The translations under genes were made by a program, and so were the position numbers. The notes below the pieces were generated by a model. That model did not search any database and had not been told where the DNA came from. It saw nothing but the letters and a program-made list of their open reading frames with translations. This document shows positions 43,190-52,076 of a DNA stretch of 64,000 nucleotides, one piece after another; position 1 is the first letter of the stretch, and the number at the start of each line of letters is the position of its first letter. The stretch comes from CADEEN01 sp963840805. GTDB taxonomy: Bacteria; Pseudomonadota; Gammaproteobacteria; Burkholderiales; Burkholderiaceae_C. Location of the stretch: the NCBI GenBank assembly GCA_963840805.1, contig CAWJAJ010000015.1:1-64000 (forward strand), read 5' to 3'.

Positions 43190-45333
43190 CGCTCGAAGTA
43201 CCTCAGGAACGACTGGCGCACGAAGCGCCCGAGCAGCTCGGCCGCGCTGGCCTCGCCGTGCGCGAAGGTGACCATCGCTCGCGCGCCGATGCGCGCGTCG
43301 ACGCCGTGCGGCAGGCGCAGGTCGAGCTGGAAGCGCGGCTCGCGTGCGGTGCGGCCGCTGCGGTCGGTGGCGTCGACCGCGATGCTGCCGCCGGCCGGCT
43401 CGCCGAGCGCGGCCGTGGGCAGCGCGGCCGAGGCCTGCGGCACTGCGGCGTCGAGCGCGGCGCGCCACGGCCGGTCGACGCCATGCGCCAGCGTCACGTT
43501 GATGGTGCCCGGGCGCTCGCGCACCAGCGCGATGTCTTCGTTGCGCACCAGCGCCCGCACCAGCGGCGCGCCCTCGGGCAGCACGTGGCCGAGCAGTTCG
43601 CCCTGCGCCAGGTGGGCGCCCAGGGCCTGGCGCCGCGGGTCGATCGCCACGCGGCCGGCCACGCCGGCGCGCAGCAGCAACTGGTCCACGCGCTGCTGCA
43701 GGCGCTCGTGTTCGGCGGCCAGGCGCACCAGTTCGTCCTCGGCCGCCTTGGTGCGCATCGCATCGTTGTCGAAGCGCGAGGCACGCTCGATCTGCGCGCG
43801 CTCGAGCTGGGCCTGCACGCGCGCCAGTTCGGCGCGCAGCGGATCGTTGGCCAGGCGCGCGATCGGTGTGCCGGCGGCCACCGGGTCGCCGTCGCGCACC
43901 AGCAGCGCCTCGACGAATCCGTCGCTGCCGGTGCGCAGCAGGGCGTCGTCGGGCAGCCAGACGACGCCGGGGGCGTGGCTGCGCTGCGGCAGCGGCAGCG
44001 CGAAGGCCAACACGCCGAGGGCGGCCACCGCCGCCGACATCACCGCCGCGGCCCGCGCGCGGTGGCCGGCGGCCTCGCCCGCAGTGGCGATCCAGCGCAG
44101 CGCGCGCACCAGCGGCTGGCCCAGCAGCCACCACGACGCCAGCGCCAGCACGGTCAGCCCGAACGCCGCATGCACGCCGGCCACGGCCACGGTCAGCAAG
44201 GCCAGCAGCACGGCGCGCCAGGCCCACGACAGCGGGGCGTACGCGAGCAGCCACGGGCGCTCGCCGCGCGCGCGGCTGCCGAAACGCACGCGCGGCAGGC
44301 GCAGCAGCCGCCGCGCCAGCAGGTAGCGCCAGTACTGCGCGCTGCGCTGCGCCAGGTTGGGCAGCTCGGCCACGTCGCACAGCGCGAAGTAGCCGTCGAA
44401 GCGCAGCAGCGGATTGCCGTTGACGAGCAGCGTCGAGACGCCGCCTATGACCACCACCGCGAACGCGATGTCCTGCGCCAGGCCCGGCTCGAGCAGCAGC
44501 CACAGCGGCAGCGCGATGCTGGCCAGAACCGCCTCGACGAAGATGCCGGCCAGCGCCACCGATGCGCGTTTGTGCTTGCTGGCGAACGCCACCGAGGCCG
44601 AGGCGTCGACGTAGGGCACGGGCGTGAGCATCAGCAGCGTGATGCCGACCTCGTGCACCTCGCCGCCGAAGCGCTTGACGGCGAATGCGTGCGCGGCCTC
44701 GTGCAGCGCCTTGATGAGCGGGTAGACCAGCCACATCGCGAGCAGCATGCGGCCGCTGGCGAGGTGGGACTGCCCATGCGCGGTCAGTTCGGCGAGGTTG
44801 AACAGCAGCAGCAGCGCGCCGAGCGCGATCAGCGCGACGCCCAGACGCAGCGCGGGAGCGCTGAAGAGCCAGCGCACGCGGTGCAGGTGAGCCTCGAGGA
44901 AAGCGTCCGGGTCCCACAGCGGCAGGCGGAACGCGAGCGGGTTGACGGCCGCGCGTGCGCGTGTGCGCTGGGCCCGGGCCTGCGCCTTGACGATCGCGGC
45001 GGCGTCGGGCGCGACATCGCCGACGAACAGGTTGGCGCCGAAGGCCTGCGAGAAGACGCGGATCGCCTCGGCCTGCGAGGGCGCGCGGTCGCCCTCGGCC
45101 TCGACGCGCGCCGACCACACCTCGTCGAGCGTGCGCTGCCCGTCGCAGCTGGCGATCAGCGCGTAGGCGATGTCGTTGAAGCGGTGGTGGCGGCCCGACA
45201 CCGGATCGGTCAGCACGTACCAGGTTTCGCCGCGCACGCGCTGGCGCGAGATGCGCACACCCGCACGCAGGCGCGGCCGCATGAACGCGACGCGGTACCA
45301 GTCGGCACTCAGCAGGGGTTCGCGCCGGCCCAT
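43186..45333 (-). CDS. PqqD-like / site-2-protease-like / HlyD fusion membrane protein (715 aa)
   Basis: Residues 35-105 resemble a PqqD-type winged helix (HHRFNDIAYALIASCDGQRT, LDEVW). A multi-span membrane region follows with the M50 zinc motif HEAAHAF (211-217) and the second S2P motif NGNPLLRFDGYF (about 305-316), so the metal ligands look intact. More membrane segments precede a HlyD-like C-terminal half: lipoyl-type GFVEALLVRDGDPVAAGTPI, a coiled coil (about 500-570) and a beta-barrel part. M50-HlyD fusions occur in export loci of other bacteria, but their reaction is not established. It could process or gate the exported protein. It starts 7 nt after the GAF-HlyD stop and overlaps the SecA-like start. 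Confidence 0.88.
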   Translation of the reverse strand: MGRREPLLSADWYRVAFMRPRLRAGVRISRQRVRGETWYVLTDPVSGRHHRFNDIAYALIASCDGQRTLDEVWSARVEAEGDRAPSQAEAIRVFSQAFGANLFVGDVAPDAAAIVKAQARAQRTRARAAVNPLAFRLPLWDPDAFLEAHLHRVRWLFSAPALRLGVALIALGALLLLFNLAELTAHGQSHLASGRMLLAMWLVYPLIKALHEAAHAFAVKRFGGEVHEVGITLLMLTPVPYVDASASVAFASKHKRASVALAGIFVEAVLASIALPLWLLLEPGLAQDIAFAVVVIGGVSTLLVNGNPLLRFDGYFALCDVAELPNLAQRSAQYWRYLLARRLLRLPRVRFGSRARGERPWLLAYAPLSWAWRAVLLALLTVAVAGVHAAFGLTVLALASWWLLGQPLVRALRWIATAGEAAGHRARAAAVMSAAVAALGVLAFALPLPQRSHAPGVVWLPDDALLRTGSDGFVEALLVRDGDPVAAGTPIARLANDPLRAELARVQAQLERAQIERASRFDNDAMRTKAAEDELVRLAAEHERLQQRVDQLLLRAGVAGRVAIDPRRQALGAHLAQGELLGHVLPEGAPLVRALVRNEDIALVRERPGTINVTLAHGVDRPWRAALDAAVPQASAALPTAALGEPAGGSIAVDATDRSGRTAREPRFQLDLRLPHGVDARIGARAMVTFAHGEASAAELLGRFVRQSFLRYFER

Positions 45334-45340
45334 GGCTGCG

Positions 45341-46814
45341 TCACCCGAGCAGCCGCCACGCGGTGCGCTGAACCCAGCCGCCGGCGCGCTGCCACCAGAT
45401 GGCGCCCTGGCTGCGCTGGTCGACGTCGATGCGTGCGACGCCGCGCAGACCGTGGCGCAACGCGCCGTGCCCCGCCGCGGCGGCGTCGTCGACGCGGCCC
45501 TCGACCTCGAACACGTTGCGCCCGTCGAGCGTGGTGGCGACCGGCGACACGCGCGTCACCGCAAACGGCAACGGCCGCTCCGTGAACGCGGCGAACATCA
45601 CCTGCGCCGGCTGGCCTTCGCGCAGCGCGGCGACGTCCTGTTCGTCGACCTCGGCCACGACGCGGAAGCGCCGGTCGGGCGCCAGCGTCATCAGCTCCTG
45701 GCCGCGCTTGACCGGCGTGCCGATGGCCTGGCTCAGGTCGCCGCTGATGACCACGCCGTCGATCGGCGCCTTGAGCTGCGCGCGGTCGAGCTGGCGCAGC
45801 GCCAGGTCGAGCTGGGTCTGCGCCTGCTCGAGCTTCGAGCGTGCGATCACGATCTGCGACGCGTCGTCCTTCGACAGCGCCTCGCGGTACTGCTTGTCCA
45901 ACTGCGCGATCTCGGCGCTCCACTTGTCGCGTTCGAGCGCGAGTTCCTGGTCTTCCAGCGTCAGCAGCACCTGGCCGGCGCGCACCGTGTCGCCCGGGCG
46001 CACGCTCACCGCGCGCACGAAGCCGTCGCTCGGGGCGGCCATCACGCGCTGCACGGCGCCCTCGACCCGCGCCGTCGCGACCACGCGATAGGTGGTGGGC
46101 CATACCAGCACGACGGCCGCGACGAGCACCGCGGCGGCGGCGCCGAGCCGGCTGGTCGTGAGCCAGGTGGTGCCGGCCAGGCGGCGCCCGCGCGGCGCCA
46201 CGGCCTCGACGATGCGGCCGCCGACCGGCGCGTCCAGGCGGTGCTTGAGCTCGAGGATCGGGCCGACGAACAGTGCCGCGTCCTTGGCCAGCTCGAGGGC
46301 CCGCGCGTCGAAGCCCTCGCGGCGCTCGAACACGATGGCGCCGAGCGCCCGGCTGCGCCCGACCATCGGCACGGTGCAGATCGCGGCCTGGCCGTTGGCG
46401 CGCGCCAGCTCGGCATGGGCCACGGCGACGGCCGCCGAACTGCCGCGCGGCAGTGGGTGGATCACGGTGCTGCGCTGGTCGAGGCATTCGTCCATCGCCG
46501 CGGCGATCGCGCGCACCAGGTTCTGGCGCGTGCCGCAGGTCGGCATGGCCCGACATCGCCGCCACGCGCACGCGGCCCTGGCTGTGGAAGCCGATGCTCA
46601 CACGCTCGCAGTTCAGCAGCAGCGACAGCTCGGTCACGACGGCGCTGGCCGCGCTGGCAAAGCGCTCGTGCCCGAGCGCGCGCGCCTGCAGCGACAGCAC
46701 GGTGCCGCCGCGTGAAGCGGAGCCCGACGCACGCGCACGCGGCTCCGGCGCCGTGGCGGGCGCGGTGGCGGCGGGCGCCTGGGCAGGCGCTTTGGCGGGG
46801 GCGTCGATCTTCAT
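45341..46814 (-). CDS. GAF domain-HlyD family membrane-fusion protein, one frameshift
   Basis: ATG 46814 is followed by an Ala/Pro-rich segment and a GAF domain (LGHERFASAASAVVTELSLL, NCERVSIGFHSQGRVRVAAM). A single-base shift near 46550 moves the rest to another frame: TRQNLVRAIAAAMDECLDQR, AAICTVPMVGRSRALGAIVF. Then comes one transmembrane helix (LGAAAAVLVAAVVLVWPTTY) and a HlyD part with lipoyl halves (GFVRAVSVRPGDTVRAGQVL; LKAPIDGVVISGDLSQAIGT) and a hairpin. The total is about 490 residues. The GAF domain would face the cytoplasm and could bind a nucleotide or small ligand. It is the first clear gene of the seven-gene operon. Confidence 0.86.
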
Positions 46815-46912
46815 GCCTTTTGGGCGTTGGCGGACGTGGGCAGGGTTACCTCGGATTGGACAGGCGGGCGCTCGGCGGCCATCGCGCGAAGTGCACGCGA
46901 TGACCCGTCCAT
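46811..46912 (-). CDS. Possible 33-codon leader ORF of the export operon
   Basis: An ORF MDGSSRALRAMAAERPPVQS continues to VTLPTSANAQKA, and its TGA overlaps the ATG of the GAF-HlyD gene (ATGA), the same coupling seen at later junctions. It has no strong ribosome site and no recognisable domain. It could equally be the real N-terminus of the GAF-HlyD protein shifted by one base, or chance. The intergenic stretch 46913-47109 shows no other gene and should hold the promoters of this operon and of the divergent YqhA gene. Confidence 0.3.
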   Translation of the reverse strand: MDGSSRALRAMAAERPPVQSEVTLPTSANAQKA

Positions 46913-47109
46913 ATCATCGGTTTGCCTGCCGGGCCGGCACGGGGGGCGCGCGCGCGGTGTGACATCTGCGCGTGAAGTGCTGCCGCATGGCGGCCTGGAG
47001 TCCGCGCCTGCGAGCCCTGCCCCGTCCCTGCGCGTCAGAACCGCAGCGGCGACCCCGCCAGCAGCGTCCCTACAATCCGCCGCATCCGAGACTCCCCAGA
47101 GCACCCCCC

Positions 47110-47712
47110 ATGCAGTCCCCGCCCGCCCACACCACGCCCGAGATGCGCACGCTGCCGAAGCTCATCTTCATGAGCCGCTGGCTGCAGTTGCCGCTCTACC
47201 TGGGCCTGATCGCCGCGCAGGGCGTGTACGTCTGGCACTTCCTGCTCGAGCTGTGGCACCTGATCGAGGCTGCCTTCGGCAACCAGGCGGCACTCGGGCT
47301 GCTGGTCAAGAGCGTCGGCTACACCGGCCTGGACGTCGGCACGCTCAACGAAACGATCATCATGCTGGTGGTGCTGGCGCTGATCGACGTGGTGATGATC
47401 AGCAACCTGCTGATCATGGTCATCGTCGGCGGCTACGAGACCTTCGTCTCGCGCATGAACCTCGAAGGCCACCCCGACCAGCCCGAGTGGCTGAGCCATG
47501 TGAACGCCTCGGTGCTGAAGGTCAAGCTGGCCACCGCGATCATCGGCATCAGCTCGATCCACCTGCTGAAGACCTTCATCAACGCCGCCAACTACAGCGA
47601 CAAGGTGCTGATCGCGCAGACCGCGATCCACATCACCTTCCTGCTCTCGGCGATGGCCATCGCCTACACCGACCGCCTCATGTCGGTGTCGAAGCCGGAA
47701 GCGCACGCCTGA
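47110..47712 (+). CDS. YqhA/TIGR00645-family membrane protein (200 aa)
   Basis: This inner-membrane protein of the UPF0114 type has helices around RWLQLPLYLGLIAAQGVYVW, TIIMLVVLALIDVVMISNLL and KLATAIIGISSIHLLKTFIN. The central MVIVGGYETFVSRMNLEGHP loop is diagnostic for the family. The function is unknown. ATG 47110 gives a short hydrophilic leader; the internal ATG 47143 is possible. Its last 35 nt overlap the 3' end of the convergent nhaA gene. Confidence 0.9.
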   Translation: MQSPPAHTTPEMRTLPKLIFMSRWLQLPLYLGLIAAQGVYVWHFLLELWHLIEAAFGNQAALGLLVKSVGYTGLDVGTLNETIIMLVVLALIDVVMISNLLIMVIVGGYETFVSRMNLEGHPDQPEWLSHVNASVLKVKLATAIIGISSIHLLKTFINAANYSDKVLIAQTAIHITFLLSAMAIAYTDRLMSVSKPEAHA

Positions 47713-48892
47713 CGCGGCCGGCGGCGATCAGGATCGCCGCACCGGCCAGGCCCGCGACGAGCGAGCCGGCGAGCACGCCGAGCTTGAGCTTGGTTTCGTA
47801 GGCGGCGCCGAGGCCGTCGAAGGCCAGGCCGCCGATGAACAGGCTCATCGTGAAGCCGATGCCGCAGAGCACGCACACGCCGAAGAACTGCAGCGTGCTG
47901 GCACCGGCCGGCGCCGCGCCCAGCCCCGAGCGCAGCAGCAACCACGAGGTGCCGAAGACGCCGATCGCCTTGCCCAGCACCAGGCCGAGCGCGATGCCCA
48001 GCGTCACCGGCTCGAGTAGCGCCGCGGGGCTGGCGCCGGCCAGATTCACGCCTGCATTGCAGAAGCCGAACACCGGCAGGATCAGGAAGGCCACCCACGG
48101 GTGCAGGCCATGCTCGATGCGCTGCAACGGCGAGCCGCCGTCGGCGTCGCGGGCCGGGATCGCCATTGCGGTGAGCACGCCCGCCAGCGTGGCATGCACG
48201 CCCGACTTGAGCACGAAGACCCAGATCAGCAGGCCGACCGCGGCGTACACGTCGACCCGCATCACCTTCATGCGGTTCAGCAGGAGCAACGCCATCAACC
48301 CGACGCCGGCGCCGGCCAACGCCGTGACCGAGAGCTTGTCGGTGTAGAACAGCGCGATGACGACGATGGCGCCCAGGTCGTCGATGATCGCCACCGCCGC
48401 CAGGAAGACCTTCAGCGACGCCGGCACGCGCGAGCCGAGCAGCATCACGATGCCGATCGCGAACGCGATGTCGGTGGCTGCCGGAATGGCCCAGCCCTGC
48501 AGCGCCAGGGGATCGCTCCAGTTGATCGCGCCGTAGATCAATGCCGGCACCATCATGCCGCCGAGCGCCGCGGCCAGCGGCAGCACGGCCTGACGGCGGT
48601 CGGCCAACTCGCCCTCGACGAACTCGCGCTTGATCTCCAGGCCGACGAGGAAGAAGAACACCGCCATCCACAGGTCATTCACCCAGACGAGCAGCGTCTT
48701 CTCGAGCACCAGCGTCCTGCCGATGACGAGTTCGCCCGGCGTTTGCAGGAACGCCTCGTACCACGGCGCGAGCGGCGAGTTGCTGACCACCAGCGCCGCC
48801 AATGCGGCGAGCCCGAGTACCACGCCGCCGGCGGACTCATGCGCGAAGAAGCGCATGAAGGCGGTGGCCCCCTGCGGCGGGCGTGCAGACAT
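47678..48892 (-). CDS. nhaA: Na+/H+ antiporter NhaA (404 aa)
   Basis: This secondary antiporter expels Na+ in exchange for protons and helps pH homeostasis. ATG 48892 has GAGGAG 6 nt upstream. Family landmarks are AFMRFFAHESAGGVVLGLAA, MAVFFFLVGLEIKREFVEGE, the ion-binding region IPAATDIAFAIGIVMLLGSR and AAVAIIDDLGAIVVIALFYT with the paired Asp of the active site, and LCGIGFTMSLFIGGLAF near the end. The length is normal. The 3' end overlaps the convergent YqhA gene by 35 nt. Confidence 0.96.
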   Translation of the reverse strand: MSARPPQGATAFMRFFAHESAGGVVLGLAALAALVVSNSPLAPWYEAFLQTPGELVIGRTLVLEKTLLVWVNDLWMAVFFFLVGLEIKREFVEGELADRRQAVLPLAAALGGMMVPALIYGAINWSDPLALQGWAIPAATDIAFAIGIVMLLGSRVPASLKVFLAAVAIIDDLGAIVVIALFYTDKLSVTALAGAGVGLMALLLLNRMKVMRVDVYAAVGLLIWVFVLKSGVHATLAGVLTAMAIPARDADGGSPLQRIEHGLHPWVAFLILPVFGFCNAGVNLAGASPAALLEPVTLGIALGLVLGKAIGVFGTSWLLLRSGLGAAPAGASTLQFFGVCVLCGIGFTMSLFIGGLAFDGLGAAYETKLKLGVLAGSLVAGLAGAAILIAAGRVRRALPASTPT

Positions 48893-49007
48893 CGACGGCT
48901 CCTCGAAACTGCAGGCGCGATCTTGCCGCAAGTCACCCACACGTCACGCCGGGCACCGGGTCCAGAATCGCCCTGGCCGAGAACACCCGTGCGCGAAAGG
49001 ATCCCTC

Positions 49008-49994
49008 ATGCAAGCGGCCTTCTATGAATCCACCGGAGCGGCACGCGAGGTGCTGCAGGTGTCGACGCTGCCCGACCCGATGCCGGGCCCCGGCGAGGTG
49101 CGCGTGCGCCTGCGCTGGTCGGGCGTCAACCCGTCGGACGTCAAGTCACGCGCCGGTCTGCGCAGCAAGACGCTGGCGTTTGCCCGCGTCGTGCCGCACA
49201 GCGACGGCATGGGTGTCGTCGACGCCGTCGGCGACGGCGTGGCGCGCACACGCATCGGCCAGCGCGTGTGGGTCTGGAACGCAGCCTGGGGCCGCGCCTT
49301 CGGCACCGCCGCGCAGTTCGTCGTGCTGCCCGAGCGCCAGGCCGTGCCGCTGCCCGATGGCGTCAGCGACGAGGCCGGCGCCTGCCTCGGCATCCCGGCG
49401 CTGACCGCATTGCACGCGGTCATGAGCCATGGCGGCGTCGCCGGACAGCGCGTGCTGGTGACGGGCGGTGCCGGCGCGGTCGGCCACTATGCGGTGCAGT
49501 TCGCGCGCTTGCTCGGTGCGCGCCAGGTTCTGGCCACGGTCAGCAGCGCCGCCAAGGGCGCCATCGCCAGCGCGGCCGGTGCCGACGCTGTGATCGACTA
49601 CCGCCGTGACGACGTCGGCGACCGCGTGCGCGACGCCACGCAGGGCGAGGGTGTCGATCGCATCGTCGAGGTCGATGTCGCCGCCAACGCCACGACCGAT
49701 CTGGATCTGATCCGGCCGGGAGGCGCGTGCGTCGTCTACGGCAGCGGTGCGGCCCAATTCGCGCTGCCGTTCTTCCCGTTGATCGTGAAGAACGTGACGA
49801 TGCATTTCTTCATCGTCTACAACCTCGGCGACGCCGATCGCGAGCGCGCTGTCGCCGCGCTGACCGGTTGGCTCGAACGCGGTGCGGTGGCGCACCGGAT
49901 CGCCGCACGCGTGCCCCTCGAGCGCATCGCCGAAGCGCACGAACAGGTCGAGCAGGGCGCCGCGGTCGGCAACGTCGTGCTGGCGATTCCGTAG
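49008..49994 (+). CDS. Zinc-independent MDR oxidoreductase, NADPH:quinone reductase-like (328 aa)
   Basis: ATG 49008 has AAGGA about 8 nt upstream. The fold is that of medium-chain reductases without zinc ligands. Landmarks are the GroES-like N-terminal part (PGEVRVRLRWSGVNPSDVKS), the nucleotide motif VLVTGGAGAVGHYAVQFARL, GADAVIDYRRDDVGDRVRDA and GEGVDRIVEVDVAANATTDL. This family reduces quinones or alpha,beta-unsaturated carbonyls with NADPH; the specific substrate cannot be told. It is divergent from nhaA, with 115 nt between starts. Confidence 0.88.
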   Translation: MQAAFYESTGAAREVLQVSTLPDPMPGPGEVRVRLRWSGVNPSDVKSRAGLRSKTLAFARVVPHSDGMGVVDAVGDGVARTRIGQRVWVWNAAWGRAFGTAAQFVVLPERQAVPLPDGVSDEAGACLGIPALTALHAVMSHGGVAGQRVLVTGGAGAVGHYAVQFARLLGARQVLATVSSAAKGAIASAAGADAVIDYRRDDVGDRVRDATQGEGVDRIVEVDVAANATTDLDLIRPGGACVVYGSGAAQFALPFFPLIVKNVTMHFFIVYNLGDADRERAVAALTGWLERGAVAHRIAARVPLERIAEAHEQVEQGAAVGNVVLAIP

Positions 49995-50105
49995 CCCGGC
50001 CGGCATGCGTGGCCACCGATTGACGGTGCGCAACACGGTCCGGGCCGGTCGCCGTAGCATTGCCTCTCGGGGGCGCGCATGCGCGCAGGCCTCGAGGAGA
50101 TCACG

Positions 50106-50495
50106 GTGAGCAACTACGCATTCGGCAAGACCGTCGCGATGGATTTCGACGCGGCCGTCGACAAGGTCACCCAGGAACTCGGCAAGGAGGGCTTCGGCGT
50201 GCTGACGACGATCGACGTGGCGGCCACCTTGAAGGCCAAGCTCGGCCAAGACGTGCCGGCCTACAAGATCCTCGGTGCCTGCAATCCGCAATTCGCCAGC
50301 CAGGCGCTCGCCGCCGAACCGCAGATCGGCGCGCTGCTGCCCTGCAACGTCGTGGTCCGCCGCGACGCCGCCGGCAGCACGCAGGTCGAGTTCATGGATC
50401 CGAACGCGGTGCTGCGCCTGGTCGATCACCCGGCTGTCGCATCCCTCGCCGGCCAGGTGCGCGAGCGCCTCGTGCGCGTGATGGACGCCATGTAG
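50106..50495 (+). CDS. DUF302 family protein (129 aa)
   Basis: GTG 50106 is preferred because GAGGAG lies 6 nt upstream; ATG 50079 would add nine residues that do not match the family. The DUF302 pattern is clear: VDKVTQELGKEGFGVLTTID, AYKILGACNPQFASQALAAE, IGALLPCNVVVRRDAAGSTQ and VEFMDPNAVLRLVDHPAV. The function is unknown; structures of relatives show a small alpha/beta fold that has been linked to heavy-metal or heme-associated loci. It is convergent with the YpfJ-like gene. Confidence 0.9.
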   Translation: MSNYAFGKTVAMDFDAAVDKVTQELGKEGFGVLTTIDVAATLKAKLGQDVPAYKILGACNPQFASQALAAEPQIGALLPCNVVVRRDAAGSTQVEFMDPNAVLRLVDHPAVASLAGQVRERLVRVMDAM

Positions 50496-50523
50496 CGCGA
50501 CCGCGCGCTGCGGTGCGCGCTAC
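50492..50523. terminator. Inverted repeat spanning both stops of convergent genes
   Basis: GTAGCGCG (50492-50499) pairs with CGCGCTAC (50516-50523) across a 16-nt loop, and each arm contains the TAG stop of one of the convergent genes. There is no T tract, so action as a bidirectional terminator is only possible. Confidence 0.35.
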
Positions 50524-51401
50524 AGCGCGCGTGCGTCGAAGGTGTTGCACTGCGCCACGCTGCCCGATTCGAGCCCGCGCCGGAACCAGGTCTGGCGCTG
50601 CTGGCTGCTGCCGTGCGTGAAGCTCTCGGGCACCACCGTGCCCTGGGTCTTGCGCTGCAGCATGTCGTCGCCGATCTGCGCGGCGGCATTCATCGCCTCT
50701 TCGACGTCGCCGCGATCGAGCCAGCCCTTGCCCTTCTGCGAGTGGTGGGCCCAGACGCCGGCGAAACAGTCGGCCTGCAACTCGACGCGTACCGACAGCG
50801 CATTCATCTGCGCCTCCGACACGCGGCCGCGCATGCCGTCGACCTTGCCGGTGACGCCGAGCAGGTTCTGTACATGGTGGCCGACCTCGTGCGAGATCAC
50901 GTAGGCCTGCGCGAAATCGCCCGGCGCACCCATGCGCGAGCGTAGCGTGTCGAAGAAGCCGAGGTCGAGGTAGACCTTCTGGTCGCCCGGGCAGTAGAAC
51001 GGCCCCATCGCCGACTGGCCGGTACCGCAGGCGGTGCCGACCGCACCACGGAACAGCACCAGCTTGGGCTCGCGGTAGGCGGTGCCGCCGGCCCTCATCA
51101 CCGCGCTCCAGATGTCTTCGGTGTCGGCGAGCACGGTCGACACGAACGTCGCCATCTCGTCGTTGGCCGGCGGTCGTTGCGCCGGCGCCTGCTGTGCCGA
51201 CGGCGCCTCGATCGCACCGCCGTCGCCACCGAGCACGCCGAGCAGCGTCAGCGGGTTGATGCCGAAGATCCAGCCGGCGACCAACGCGATCACGATGGTG
51301 CCCAGGCCGATGCCGCGCCCACCGCCGAAACGCAAGCCGCCGCCGCCCTCGTCGCGGCGATCCTCGACGTTGTCACTCTGGCGCTGGCCTTCCCATTTCA
51401 T
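50520..51401 (-). CDS. YpfJ/KPN_02809-type putative neutral zinc metallopeptidase (293 aa)
   Basis: ATG 51401 with GGAGA 8 nt upstream opens MKWEGQRQSDNVEDRRDEGG, the usual polar start of this family, followed by a Gly-rich segment and one membrane helix (GTIVIALVAGWIFGINPLTL). The extracytoplasmic domain has CGTGQSAMGPFYCPGDQKVY, the zinc motif VISHEVGHHVQNLLG, the third-ligand region ELQADCFAGVWAHHSQ and QRQTWFRRGLESG at the end. The substrate is unknown. It lies 21 nt upstream of... the start of dcd's stop, i.e. directly after dcd on the same strand, so cotranscription with dcd is likely. Confidence 0.92.
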   Translation of the reverse strand: MKWEGQRQSDNVEDRRDEGGGGLRFGGGRGIGLGTIVIALVAGWIFGINPLTLLGVLGGDGGAIEAPSAQQAPAQRPPANDEMATFVSTVLADTEDIWSAVMRAGGTAYREPKLVLFRGAVGTACGTGQSAMGPFYCPGDQKVYLDLGFFDTLRSRMGAPGDFAQAYVISHEVGHHVQNLLGVTGKVDGMRGRVSEAQMNALSVRVELQADCFAGVWAHHSQKGKGWLDRGDVEEAMNAAAQIGDDMLQRKTQGTVVPESFTHGSSQQRQTWFRRGLESGSVAQCNTFDARAL

Positions 51402-51422
51402 GGCGTGGGTCTCCAAAGTGAA

Positions 51423-51992
51423 TCAGGTCTTGGGCAGCGTGACGCCACGCTGGCCCTGGTACTTGCCGCCGCGGTCCTTGTACGAGGTCTCGCAGACCTC
51501 GTCGCTCTCGAAGAACAGCACCTGCGCGCAGCCCTCGCCGGCGTAGATCTTGGCCGGCAACGGCGTGGTGTTGCTGAACTCCAGCGTGACGTAACCCTCC
51601 CACTCGGGTTCGAACGGCGTGACGTTGACGATGATGCCGCAGCGCGCGTAGGTGCTCTTGCCCAGGCAGATCGTCAGCACGTTGCGCGGAATGCGGAAGT
51701 ACTCGATCGTGCGCGCCAGCGCAAAGCTGTTCGGGGGAATGATGCAGACGTCCGACGCGATGTCGACGAAGCTGCGCTCGTCGAAGTTCTTCGGGTCGAC
51801 CACCGTGCTGTAGATGTTGGTGAAGACCTTGAACTCGGGCGCACAGCGGATGTCGTAGCCGTAGCTCGAGGTGCCGTAGCTGACGATCTTGTGGCCGTCT
51901 GGCGCGTGACGCACCTGGCCGGGTTCGAACGGCTCGATCATGCCGTGCTGCTGGGCCATGCGGCGGATCCACTTGTCGCTCTTGATGCTCAT
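51423..51992 (-). CDS. dcd: dCTP deaminase (189 aa)
   Basis: The enzyme converts dCTP to dUTP in pyrimidine deoxynucleotide synthesis and forms a homotrimer. The sequence is complete, with SIKSDKWIRRMAQQHGMIEP, SYGTSSYGYDIRCAPEFKVF, LTICLGKSTYARCGIIVNVT and the catalytic Glu in VTLEFSNTTPLPAKIYAGEG. The length is close to E. coli Dcd (193). Assigned to ATG 51992. It precedes the YpfJ-like gene and is divergent from the Mpo1-like gene. Confidence 0.97.
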   Translation of the reverse strand: MSIKSDKWIRRMAQQHGMIEPFEPGQVRHAPDGHKIVSYGTSSYGYDIRCAPEFKVFTNIYSTVVDPKNFDERSFVDIASDVCIIPPNSFALARTIEYFRIPRNVLTICLGKSTYARCGIIVNVTPFEPEWEGYVTLEFSNTTPLPAKIYAGEGCAQVLFFESDEVCETSYKDRGGKYQGQRGVTLPKT

Positions 51993-52076
51993 GGCGGGGA
52001 TTGTAGGCACCGCATCACGCCCACCGGCCCGTCGCGCGCGCTAACATGGCACCACGCTGTCCGCCGGGAGACTCCC

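Noticed and set aside
40293..46814. Calling the cluster an ordinary type I or RND secretion system
   Set aside because: No ABC transporter, RND pump or TolC-like gene is present, and the motor gene is clearly SecA-type.
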